DNA of 64,000 nt from SB25 sp050180705 (lineage in GTDB: Bacteria > Bacteroidota > Bacteroidia > Bacteroidales > Tenuifilaceae), in contig JBFXDX010000002.1 of NCBI GenBank assembly GCA_050180705.1, forward strand, positions 399,517-463,516. The letters run 5' to 3'. The position numbers were made by a program, and so were the translations under genes. The notes below the pieces were generated by a model. It was not told the DNA's origin, did no database searches, and saw only the letters and a list, made by a program, of their open reading frames with translations. The stretch's first letter is position 1. Each line of letters opens with the position of its first letter. Positions 7,763 through 15,520 of the stretch are shown piece after piece.

Positions 7763-8641
7763 CTAAATGTCAATTCCTAAGTAGTTTCTAATTAAAAGTC
7801 CTATTCCAAATGTTAGTGCCGATACGCCTAAACTTATCACAGTCATTTCAAGGAATCGATGCTTGAAGTTTAAATCCTTGGCAACAGATATGTAGTAGTT
7901 GAAAAGGAATATTATCATCACCGCTGAGAATAGTGCGATTCCTAGTGCTGTGAAATAGGATGCAAGAACTAGGAAGGGCGTAATAAGGATCGCAACGGTT
8001 AATACATACGCAATTCCTGTATATAAAGCTGATTTTCCAGCATTCTTTTCCCCTTCAGTCTTAACGGAAAGATACTGCGATGCTGCCATCGAGAGAGATG
8101 CTGCAATTCCAGTAATTAACCCAGCGACTGCAATAAGTTTGGTGTTTTGCAGCGCAAGGCTAAAGCCTGCAAGTGCTCCTGTTAGTTCTACCAAAGCATC
8201 GTTTAAGCCAAGAACAATTGAGCCCATATAGTCCAATCGCTCCTCTTTAATCATATCAATAAGTTCTTTTTCGTGTTCCTCCTCCGATTCCATTATATTT
8301 TTTATTTGAGGAAGATGCGGAATAAGCTGTTCGTAAATGTTCTGGGCATTAACTTCTTGTTTTTCCATTAACTTAATGGCAAATGTTAAGCCTAATACTT
8401 TAGCCATTAAAACAAAGAAGTTTACTCTTGAGTTTATTGGCTTTACATCTTTTCCTGAAATACCTTTGAAAAAATTATAGTGGTCGAGTTCCTCGCTTGC
8501 AATCCTAGCGAGTATATTTCTGTTTTCTTCATCTTTTTCAATGGTTGCAAGACGCTTATAGATATGGAATCCAGTAATCTCTTCTTGTTGTGCTTTCAGA
8601 ACGATTTTGTCAAATTCTGCTTTGTCAATCAAATTGCTCAT
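7763..8641 (-). CDS. MbfA-like ferritin/VIT1 fusion, probable Fe/Mn exporter
   Basis: The N-terminal half (about 1-130) is a ferritin-like (erythrin) four-helix domain with Glu/His di-iron ligands visible in EEITGFH, SEELDHYNFF and SEEEHEKEL. The C-terminal half (about 140-292) is a VIT1/CCC1 membrane domain with five hydrophobic helices and the VLGLNDALVELTGALAG signature. Membrane-bound ferritin A proteins of this layout export iron or manganese across the inner membrane. The length of 292 residues is somewhat short for the family. One base separates its stop from the flavin reductase start. A Fur-type box was not recognised upstream. Confidence 0.87.
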   Translation of the reverse strand: MSNLIDKAEFDKIVLKAQQEEITGFHIYKRLATIEKDEENRNILARIASEELDHYNFFKGISGKDVKPINSRVNFFVLMAKVLGLTFAIKLMEKQEVNAQNIYEQLIPHLPQIKNIMESEEEHEKELIDMIKEERLDYMGSIVLGLNDALVELTGALAGFSLALQNTKLIAVAGLITGIAASLSMAASQYLSVKTEGEKNAGKSALYTGIAYVLTVAILITPFLVLASYFTALGIALFSAVMIIFLFNYYISVAKDLNFKHRFLEMTVISLGVSALTFGIGLLIRNYLGIDI

Positions 8642-8714
8642 TGTTGTATATTTAAAAATGCAAATTTAAAATAATCTCGTTTTTTTGTTAAGGCTTTTCC
8701 AATGTCTATTTAGA

Positions 8715-8788
8715 GATTCCTGCTTTCGCAGGAATGACAGTAGGATAGTACGGTCTACCATATGTCATTCCGCACTTGATGCGGAATC
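8715..8788. repeat. REP-like palindrome pair, arms facing each other
   Basis: Two short palindromes lie 25 bases apart. The first (8715-8738) has GATTCC-TGC-TTTC-GCA-GGAATGAC; the second (8764-8788) is the inverted form with GTCATTCC-GCA...TGC-GGAATC. The conserved end GGAATGAC faces inward in both. They sit in the gap just after the cutC stop codon. A second pair with the same two hairpin types but opposite arrangement is at 54312-54375. Confidence 0.8.
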
Positions 8789-8795
8789 TCCTTAA

Positions 8796-9545
8796 CTAAA
8801 CGACATTGAGATTTAAGTACTCAATAACCCTTTTTATAGACTCAACTTCCGAAATTTGGTTTACGTAATCGGGAAGCGAATTTCCATTTAGTGTTAAGTT
8901 TTCTTTACGGTAAATCATTTTGCTTTCGGTATCCTTAACTCCACTCATATGAAATTCTCTAGCACCCGTATTTACTATACTTTTAATAGTGTCATCATTT
9001 ATTCCACTGCCAGGCATTATAACTATTCTATTCGATGCTTTGCTTACAAGTTTTCCAAGTAAATCTACCGAATCAACTGCTTTGTTTCGTTGTCCTGATG
9101 TAAGTAGATGTGTTGCTCCAGTTAGGATTATGTCCTCTAAAGCCTTAAATGGATCTGGGGTGAAGTCAAATGCTCGATGAAACGTAAACGTCAAAGGCTT
9201 ACTCAATTCGACCAGTTCTTTTGTTCTTTTGATATCGACTTCTCCGTTCGGAAGCAGTATTCCACAAACGATTCCATTAACGCCAAGTTGCTTTGCAACG
9301 AGAATATCGCTTTTGATTTGCTCAAATTCGATATCTGAGTATAGAAAATCGCCAATTCTTGGACGGATAAGAATGTTTATGGTGATATCAACTCTCTCTC
9401 GGGTAGTTTTTATGCAGCCGTACGAAGGGGTTGTCCCTCCAATAAAAAGATTTTCGCAGAGTTCAATTCTTTTTGCTCCTGCAATTTGAGCGTTTATAGC
9501 ACTTTGAACTGAATTGGCACAAACCTCAAGGGTGAATCCTCTCAC
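8796..9545 (-). CDS. cutC: CutC family protein
   Basis: This is a TIM-barrel CutC protein of 249 residues, historically linked to copper homeostasis, although its biochemical reaction is unsettled. Family signatures are the start LEVCANSVQSA, then GAKRIELCENLFIGGTTPSYG, the strand ILIRPRIGDFLYS, and the FHRAFDF and LTSGQ segments. The start is a GTG whose first G is also the last base of the upstream gene's TAG, a one-base overlap that predicts coupled translation with the transglutaminase lipoprotein. That linkage is unusual and gives no clear functional hint. A REP-like pair lies just downstream. Confidence 0.93.
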   Translation of the reverse strand: MRGFTLEVCANSVQSAINAQIAGAKRIELCENLFIGGTTPSYGCIKTTRERVDITINILIRPRIGDFLYSDIEFEQIKSDILVAKQLGVNGIVCGILLPNGEVDIKRTKELVELSKPLTFTFHRAFDFTPDPFKALEDIILTGATHLLTSGQRNKAVDSVDLLGKLVSKASNRIVIMPGSGINDDTIKSIVNTGAREFHMSGVKDTESKMIYRKENLTLNGNSLPDYVNQISEVESIKRVIEYLNLNVV

Positions 9546-12190
9546 TACTTCAACGCTTTTAAAACTTGCTCACCTAGTCCAATACTATAGCCCTCGGAGT
9601 AGAAAATTACCTCTCCATTGGCGTTTATAACAGTAACAATGGGGTAGTTTGTCGATAAAGTTTTATTGCATCCAGTTGCAATTGCATTAGCAATTGTCTG
9701 CTCCTTATCGTATCCAAATTTAGACGAAGTAGGAAGATTTCCAAGGTTACTTGGGTTGAAATCCTCTGTCATCTTATCTTTTCCAACTACAAAAACAACA
9801 TTGCCGCCCCAATTGTCGAAATCGGTTTTTACTGCAGCAATATCAACCATTAAATGCTTTGTGGGCTCCTTGTTAGGCTCAACTATTGCCACAACAGCCG
9901 ATTTTTCTTTAACCAATTCGCCAATTGTCCCACTGTTTTCTCCATTCAAATTTGGGATCGAAGTTTCTGTATTAACCATTCCGAAAATTTGGCTCTGAGT
10001 ATTGTTCTCGTTAAACTCTAGGTTTATAGTTGTGGTTTGATTTTCCTTAATCTCAAAATATTTAAACTTGCAAAGCACAGTTCCATTACTTAAACGGTTT
10101 CCTGTAATTAGCCTGTAGAATCCCGCATCTAGATTAATTTTTGCAGGTAGATTGTTTACGTTAGGATCTGTTTCGAAATCAAGCGAAACAAATTTTCCTT
10201 TTTCCAACTTGCCGATAGTAAAATGTGTGTAGTATTGCGGTTTTTGGATTGGTAAATTGTTGCCAAGGTTCAAATTTAGAGTTCCTTTAGGGAAAACTTG
10301 TTCTGATGTTTCTTCAAAAACTACATCGTTCCATTTATCGCGCATTAAGAACTGTGGACGTTTAGTTGATGGTTCTAGTCTTGCTGGAATTCCAAAACTA
10401 CGACAAGCTGCAACAAAGAATACGTTACGGGAGTATTCGTCGGCAATTCTTAGTTTAAATACGCTTTCAGGGCTTAGCGGAACTCTGTAGTAATTACTTT
10501 CCTTATCTAGGGTGATGTTCTCTTTAATCCATTTAGCAATGTTGTAAGGATTGTTACGGAAGAATCCTATTTCATCAAATGTGAATGAGTTTTGTAGGAA
10601 ACTTCTCCAAGGAGTAATAAATTCTCGGCCTATTCTTGGTGAAAGAACATACTTGTCGAAATCTTTGAAGTCTTTACTGTCAATTATTGATGGGAAAGAG
10701 TCAACTGTTGCAATATGGTCTTGTAATATTATGGCAGTAATATCGTGTAAATCCTTCTCAGAGATACTATTGAGAATAGCCATTCCCACTGTTAAATCCT
10801 TGCCATCTAATCCTTTTATAAAGTTGTAAATCTCCTGCCAATTTCCGCGGCTTAGTTTAAGATACTTCCAGGTTTCATCTATGTTAACTCCTTTTTCCAT
10901 AGCAAGATTTGTTGCAGATGCAGAGTCGATAAACGTTGCAATATATTTATTGCGGATAGCATTCTCATCCTTCAATCGTGCATTGTTTGCATCTGCTTTA
11001 GATTGGTCGGCTTGGGCCAATGTTTGTTCTGCTGGAGGAGTTAGTGTTAAGTTCTGATCAGCAAAATTCTGATTTTCGGAGATGTTAATAGTTATATCTG
11101 TTGCATCTTTATCGGCCTTAGAAAACCCAATCTTGTTTTCTTTCGATGCCCATACAATCAAATCTCCAAATCCAGTTGTTAGTACGCAAGAGCCTTCCTC
11201 GTTGGTTTGCTTTGTTCCAATTGGGTAAAACTCGGCATAATTGTAAAGTTGAAACTCAACTTTAGCGTCATTTACAACATTCCCATTTTCATCAACAACT
11301 TTAATGTTTAAATTTTTTGTTGGTGCATAATTACCAAGCAGGTTGATTTCTGTGAACCATTCCGAAGTTGTTAACTTTTCTTCATTTCCATTGTATTTAC
11401 CAAATACAAAAGTGCGCATCATCATTGCTCTTTTTGCAGGACCAGCAAACCAACCCATATTTAGTTCTGGTTCTGGTTCGCAAGCTCCTAGGAAATACCA
11501 TTTGCCATCGACCCAAACTTCAACCCAGGCGTGGTTATCGTCGGTATGTGCCCAGCGAGGAGTGTAAACTTGGCGGGCAGGAATGCCAACGGAACGAAGT
11601 GCAGCAACAGTAAATGTCGATTCCTCTCCACAGCGTCCAAACGCGGTACGAACGGTAGTTAGAGGCCCCGATGTTCTTTCGTCGGTCGATTTGTAGATAA
11701 CCTTTTCGTGGCACCAGTGGTTAACCTCAAGAGCTGCATCATACATACTTAACCCTTCAAGTCTGCCCTTTAGCTCTGCAAGGAAAACTTGACGAGCAGA
11801 ATCGGTGTATTCATTATTGATTCGGTAGGGGAGAACAAAATGAAGAAATATATCTGCAGGAATTTTTTTGCCCCATTTGAAGAACGATTTTGCCTCAAGC
11901 GATGATTTTACTTGCTTAAGCACATAGTTGCTGTTGTGCATTGCAACGTCGCTCAATGGCATATAGACGTATAGGAACTCAAATCCTTCGCGCTCCTTAA
12001 TTGATAATTCGCTATTTATTATTTGGTTGATGTCGGAATCGTGTTCCTGAATTAATTTAATTCTTTCATTGAATTTCGTCGTTACCTCATCGCGTTGTGC
12101 TTTACTGTCAATTAAATGACGGTTAAACAGGTTTTGGCAAGAGGTTAGCATTGTGGCTATTAGGATGCTGAAGATTAATGTTTTCTTCAT
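9545..12190 (-). CDS. Double transglutaminase-like lipoprotein with C-terminal thioredoxin-like region
   Basis: This large (about 881-residue) envelope lipoprotein has lipobox MLTSC at residues 14-18 from ATG 12190, which gives a proper signal where the longer 12226 start does not. The first transglutaminase-like core shows FGRCGEES (Cys187), GIPARQVYTP, and DDNHAWVEVW (His220). The usual catalytic Asp position is Gly235, followed by ACEPE. A carboxypeptidase-regulatory-like beta domain follows (about 290-370). A second core (about 560-620) keeps the AACRSFGIPARLE helix, but the catalytic Cys position is Glu, so it is probably inactive. The last 150 residues look thioredoxin-like without a CxxC. 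It may be a peptidase, a transglutaminase or a binding protein; this is unresolved. It is coupled to cutC. Confidence 0.75.
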   Translation of the reverse strand: MKKTLIFSILIATMLTSCQNLFNRHLIDSKAQRDEVTTKFNERIKLIQEHDSDINQIINSELSIKEREGFEFLYVYMPLSDVAMHNSNYVLKQVKSSLEAKSFFKWGKKIPADIFLHFVLPYRINNEYTDSARQVFLAELKGRLEGLSMYDAALEVNHWCHEKVIYKSTDERTSGPLTTVRTAFGRCGEESTFTVAALRSVGIPARQVYTPRWAHTDDNHAWVEVWVDGKWYFLGACEPEPELNMGWFAGPAKRAMMMRTFVFGKYNGNEEKLTTSEWFTEINLLGNYAPTKNLNIKVVDENGNVVNDAKVEFQLYNYAEFYPIGTKQTNEEGSCVLTTGFGDLIVWASKENKIGFSKADKDATDITINISENQNFADQNLTLTPPAEQTLAQADQSKADANNARLKDENAIRNKYIATFIDSASATNLAMEKGVNIDETWKYLKLSRGNWQEIYNFIKGLDGKDLTVGMAILNSISEKDLHDITAIILQDHIATVDSFPSIIDSKDFKDFDKYVLSPRIGREFITPWRSFLQNSFTFDEIGFFRNNPYNIAKWIKENITLDKESNYYRVPLSPESVFKLRIADEYSRNVFFVAACRSFGIPARLEPSTKRPQFLMRDKWNDVVFEETSEQVFPKGTLNLNLGNNLPIQKPQYYTHFTIGKLEKGKFVSLDFETDPNVNNLPAKINLDAGFYRLITGNRLSNGTVLCKFKYFEIKENQTTTINLEFNENNTQSQIFGMVNTETSIPNLNGENSGTIGELVKEKSAVVAIVEPNKEPTKHLMVDIAAVKTDFDNWGGNVVFVVGKDKMTEDFNPSNLGNLPTSSKFGYDKEQTIANAIATGCNKTLSTNYPIVTVINANGEVIFYSEGYSIGLGEQVLKALK

Positions 12191-12266
12191 TTTGTGAGTT
12201 TTGAAATAACAAATAAAAATACGCAAAAATTTGAATAATCGAACCTTTCAGACTTCTTGTAAGTTT

Positions 12267-12295
12267 AAAAAAGAAAAACGTGCGTTTCCGCACGT
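12267..12295 (-). terminator. Rho-independent terminator of bcp-recA
   Basis: On the minus strand, ACGTGCG-gaaa-CGCACGT (12295-12289 with 12284-12278) is followed by a T-rich run. It lies about 50 bases after the recA stop. Confidence 0.9.
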
Positions 12296-12345
12296 CCTTC
12301 AAATCTTGTCCGATGTCTAATGTCTGACATCTGTGATCTGTATAA

Positions 12346-13365
12346 TTAAGCCTTCAAAGCCTCTTTAATCTTAGTTTCAATTTCTGCTGAGAGTTCAGGG
12401 TTGTCAAGTATTATTTGACGAACAGCATCGCGACCTTGCCCCAAACGGGTTTCGCCGTAGCTGAACCACGAACCACTTTTCTTCACTACGTTTAGTTCGG
12501 TGGCCAAATCAATAATTTCTCCTGATTTTGAGATACCCTCGCCAAACATAATGTCGAACTCTGCCTTTTTGAAAGGTGGTGCAAGTTTGTTCTTCACAAT
12601 CTTAACACGTACACGGTTACCAGTTGAGTCATCGCCATCTTTTATCTGGTTAAGTCTTCGGATATCAACCCTAACCGATGCGTAGAACTTCAAAGCATTA
12701 CCACCAGTAGTGGTTTCGGGGTTGCCGAACATTACGCCAATCTTATCGCGAAGTTGGTTGATGAAAATGCAGCAGGTATTGGTTTTGCTAATTGTTGCTG
12801 TAAGTTTACGCAATGCTTGCGACATTAAACGAGCCTGTAAACCCATTTTGCTATCGCCCATTTCGCCTTCAATCTCAGCTTTTGGAGTAAGTGCTGCTAC
12901 CGAGTCTATTACAATAATATCGATAGCACCAGAGCGAATAAGGTTGTCGGCAATCTCAAGTGCCTGTTCTCCGTTGTCGGGTTGAGAAATTAGTAATGTT
13001 TCAACATCAACACCAAGTTTCTCTGCATAGGTTCTATCGAATGCGTGCTCAGCATCGATAATTGCTGCAATACCGCCTTGTTTTTGAGCTTCGGCAATTG
13101 CGTGGATGGCTAGCGTGGTTTTACCCGATGATTCAGGTCCGTAGATTTCCACAACGCGTCCGCGAGGATAACCTCCAATGCCCAAAGCAATGTCCAACGA
13201 TAGTGAGCCCGAAGATATTGCAGAAACCTCAGCAACGGCCTTGTCTCCCATTTTCATAATGGAACCCTTGCCAAAGTCCTTCTCAATTTTATCGAGAGTG
13301 GCCTGTAGCGCTTTTAGTTTTTCCTTGCTGACCTCTTTACGATCTTTATTTTCAGATTTTTCCAT
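12346..13365 (-). CDS. recA: Recombinase RecA
   Basis: RecA forms the filament for homologous recombination and triggers the SOS response. The 339 residues show Walker A GPESSGKTT (76-84), DAEHAFD, the Walker B strand IIVIDSVAALTPK, loop regions with MGLQARLMSQALRKL, and the FINQLRDKIGVMFGNPETTTGG segment. The N-terminus has a Lys/Glu-rich extension as is common in Bacteroidota. Only 14 bases separate it from the upstream bcp gene, so the two are probably one transcript. I see no LexA-type box in front of either gene. Confidence 0.98.
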   Translation of the reverse strand: MEKSENKDRKEVSKEKLKALQATLDKIEKDFGKGSIMKMGDKAVAEVSAISSGSLSLDIALGIGGYPRGRVVEIYGPESSGKTTLAIHAIAEAQKQGGIAAIIDAEHAFDRTYAEKLGVDVETLLISQPDNGEQALEIADNLIRSGAIDIIVIDSVAALTPKAEIEGEMGDSKMGLQARLMSQALRKLTATISKTNTCCIFINQLRDKIGVMFGNPETTTGGNALKFYASVRVDIRRLNQIKDGDDSTGNRVRVKIVKNKLAPPFKKAEFDIMFGEGISKSGEIIDLATELNVVKKSGSWFSYGETRLGQGRDAVRQIILDNPELSAEIETKIKEALKA

Positions 13366-13379
13366 TTAGGGTGTATTTA

Positions 13380-13847
13380 TTATTTTTTTAACTCTGTCAA
13401 TATTTGGGAAACGTGTTCTTTTGTATCAACTTTATCAAAGATATGTGTGATTACTCCGTTTTTATCAATAATAAAGGTGGTACGCAAAATTCCCATATAG
13501 GCCTTGCCATACATTTTTTTCTCTCCCCATACGCCAAAAGCCGTTGCAACCTCTTTTTCAGTATCAGCTATTAAGCGGAAAGGAAGTGAATACTTTTGGA
13601 TGAACGATTGGTGTGATTTTACGCTATCGGGGCTAACACCAACAACTTCCATCCCAAGTTTCTTTAAATCCTCGTAACCATCTCTGAGGCTACAAGCCTC
13701 GGCTGTGCAGCCCGATGTATTATCCTTTGGGTAGAAGTATAGCACTAAATTCTTTCCCTTAAAATCCGATAATGAAATATTATTCTCATCCTGATCAATT
13801 CCTTTGAAATCAGGAGTCTTATCGCCGATGTTTAATTTTGTTTTCAT
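13380..13847 (-). CDS. bcp: Thioredoxin-dependent peroxiredoxin, Bcp/PrxQ type
   Basis: The enzyme reduces hydrogen peroxide and alkyl hydroperoxides in the cytoplasm with electrons from thioredoxin. The motif DNTSGCTAEACSLRD carries the peroxidatic Cys and, five residues on, the resolving Cys typical of the atypical 2-Cys PrxQ group. ATG at 13847 gives a 155-residue protein beginning MKTKLNIGDKTPDF, which fits the family; an upstream in-frame start would add 24 unrelated residues. The gene directly precedes recA, linking peroxide defence and DNA repair in one transcript (inference from spacing). Confidence 0.94.
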   Translation of the reverse strand: MKTKLNIGDKTPDFKGIDQDENNISLSDFKGKNLVLYFYPKDNTSGCTAEACSLRDGYEDLKKLGMEVVGVSPDSVKSHQSFIQKYSLPFRLIADTEKEVATAFGVWGEKKMYGKAYMGILRTTFIIDKNGVITHIFDKVDTKEHVSQILTELKK

Positions 13848-13972
13848 ACTATTAAGTTTTGTAAAGTTATAAAGAATCGATAAAAATTTCTTATTGAAAT
13901 TGAATATTGAATCAAACATTTATCAACATTCAATATTTAAATGCAAACAAAGCATTGTGCTAAAGGTTCAAC

Positions 13973-14003
13973 AAAAAAAGCCCTGCTTAGGGTTTGCAGG
14001 GCT
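13973..14003 (-). terminator. Rho-independent terminator after the calcium-binding barrel gene
   Basis: On the minus strand, AGCCCTGC (14003-13996) pairs with GCAGGGCT (13986-13979) and is followed by seven T. Confidence 0.92.
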
Positions 14004-14040
14004 TCCAGTTTTAGGTTAGGTTTATAGTTAGTTGTGGGGT

Positions 14041-15504
14041 TTACTGAGTAAAGAAGTAGTCGTTAAGTTCGTAAATATCCTCGGGCTTAAAGTTTGATTT
14101 TTCGTCAAAGTAGTCGTCAATAGTTTTTAGCAGTTCTTGGAACGATATGTAACCATCTGCATCGCTATCAACAATTCTGAATTTATTGGGAATAACGCCA
14201 GGTGTAAATGTTCTGGTTGGTGTCCATATGTTCACTAATGGTATAAGCCTAATTTCTTTGCGTGATGTTGCTTTAACGTTGCTGAACATTTCAGATAAGG
14301 CATTATCGGTAAGCTGTGCTCCTTGATCATCGACTGTAGCACCCTCTGGAGTGTTGGGTTCAACATCCATGTAATCATAAACTCCATCGTTATCAGTATC
14401 GTAAGGACAACCATTCGAGGAATCAACTTCTACGCCGGGAGGCGTGTCTGGACATAAATCAATACGATCAAGAACTTGATCGTCATCTTGATCTGTGAAG
14501 AATACTGCATAATCAAATTCCCCTGCTTCGGCAAACAGTCGTTCAACTAGTAATGCATTTGGATCGGAGAATAGATCGAGATTTATGGTAAAGTACGTGA
14601 AGGTAAATATATCGTTATAGTTGTTTTTTACAGGGTAATTCATCTTTTTTGCGATTTTATCGCTATAGTTGTCAATCATGTCCGTGAAGGCATAGTTTAC
14701 GGAAGTTCCAACTCTGAATGAAACTCTATCCGATAGGTAAAAATCGAACCCAAAATCAAATGGTATTGTGAATGTCCGTTGACTAAAAGATCCTTCCTCG
14801 AAGAGGTCTGCGCTTGAAAGGTCTGTTTCGTAATTACTATCGAAATGCTTTATTTGTGCACGCCAAGCATCTGGCCCATCTTGACTAAAATCGCGCATAG
14901 TACCATCGGACCAGAAATAGTAGTAGTTTAAAGGATTATCGCTGTTAGATATTTTAAGATTTCCTTTAGGGCTGTAAAACATCGTGGATAATCCGACCGC
15001 AACGAAAGGCCTAAAACGTTTTGCCTTACCTATAAGGTGTCCAAAGTCGTACTCCAAACTTACTCCAATCTGAAACGCCTCTGTTTTAAATGAAGAGTTA
15101 GGGTATATTGGATTATTGTATTCATCTTCTGGAAGCGGCTGTAGTTGCATTTGTCTGGATAAATTAAAGTCATGTCCGCTTAATTTACCATAAATGGCAA
15201 ATAGGTTAACTTTAAAGTTTCTTTTTTTACCAATAAGTGCCGATCCATTTATTTTGAAACCAAAATTACCATCAATTGGAGAGTTAACCCTATTTTGAAC
15301 ATCGCCATAAAAACTCATAATACCAGGTCCAATAGAAATAACTGGTTTTTTCACAGGGTCGATTACCTCTACAACAGTATCAAGGATGCTTGTATAGTAC
15401 TCTTCATCGTTTTGCGCTAAACTTTTCTTGCTAGGCAAGAGTAGTATTATAACTAGTATGACTAGACAAAGGGCTGACCAATATTTGCGAAACGAATATG
15501 CCAT
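14041..15504 (-). CDS. Outer-membrane barrel protein with thrombospondin-3-like and EF-hand calcium sites
   Basis: This envelope protein of 487 residues has a hydrophobic export signal (about 10-31, ending SLAQ). The middle (about 55-330) has alternating strands typical of a Bacteroidota outer-membrane barrel, with segments such as VISIGPGIMSFYGDV and FDFGFDFYLSDRVSF. Acidic thrombospondin type 3-like repeats follow (DQDDDQVLDRIDLCPDTPPG, then DTDNDGVYDYMDVEPNTPEG), and near the end there is an EF-hand DSDADGYISFQEL. Such repeats normally bind calcium and link a barrel to a periplasmic domain. The upstream SPOR protein ends 16 bases before it, so both probably act together at the envelope. 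The exact role is unknown. Confidence 0.78.
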   Translation of the reverse strand: MAYSFRKYWSALCLVILVIILLLPSKKSLAQNDEEYYTSILDTVVEVIDPVKKPVISIGPGIMSFYGDVQNRVNSPIDGNFGFKINGSALIGKKRNFKVNLFAIYGKLSGHDFNLSRQMQLQPLPEDEYNNPIYPNSSFKTEAFQIGVSLEYDFGHLIGKAKRFRPFVAVGLSTMFYSPKGNLKISNSDNPLNYYYFWSDGTMRDFSQDGPDAWRAQIKHFDSNYETDLSSADLFEEGSFSQRTFTIPFDFGFDFYLSDRVSFRVGTSVNYAFTDMIDNYSDKIAKKMNYPVKNNYNDIFTFTYFTINLDLFSDPNALLVERLFAEAGEFDYAVFFTDQDDDQVLDRIDLCPDTPPGVEVDSSNGCPYDTDNDGVYDYMDVEPNTPEGATVDDQGAQLTDNALSEMFSNVKATSRKEIRLIPLVNIWTPTRTFTPGVIPNKFRIVDSDADGYISFQELLKTIDDYFDEKSNFKPEDIYELNDYFFTQ

Positions 15505-15520
15505 TTTTATTGGATCTGGA

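Noticed and set aside
14235..14426. Open frames overlapping the calcium-binding barrel gene in other frames
   Set aside because: They are shadows of a well-supported gene and show no family features.
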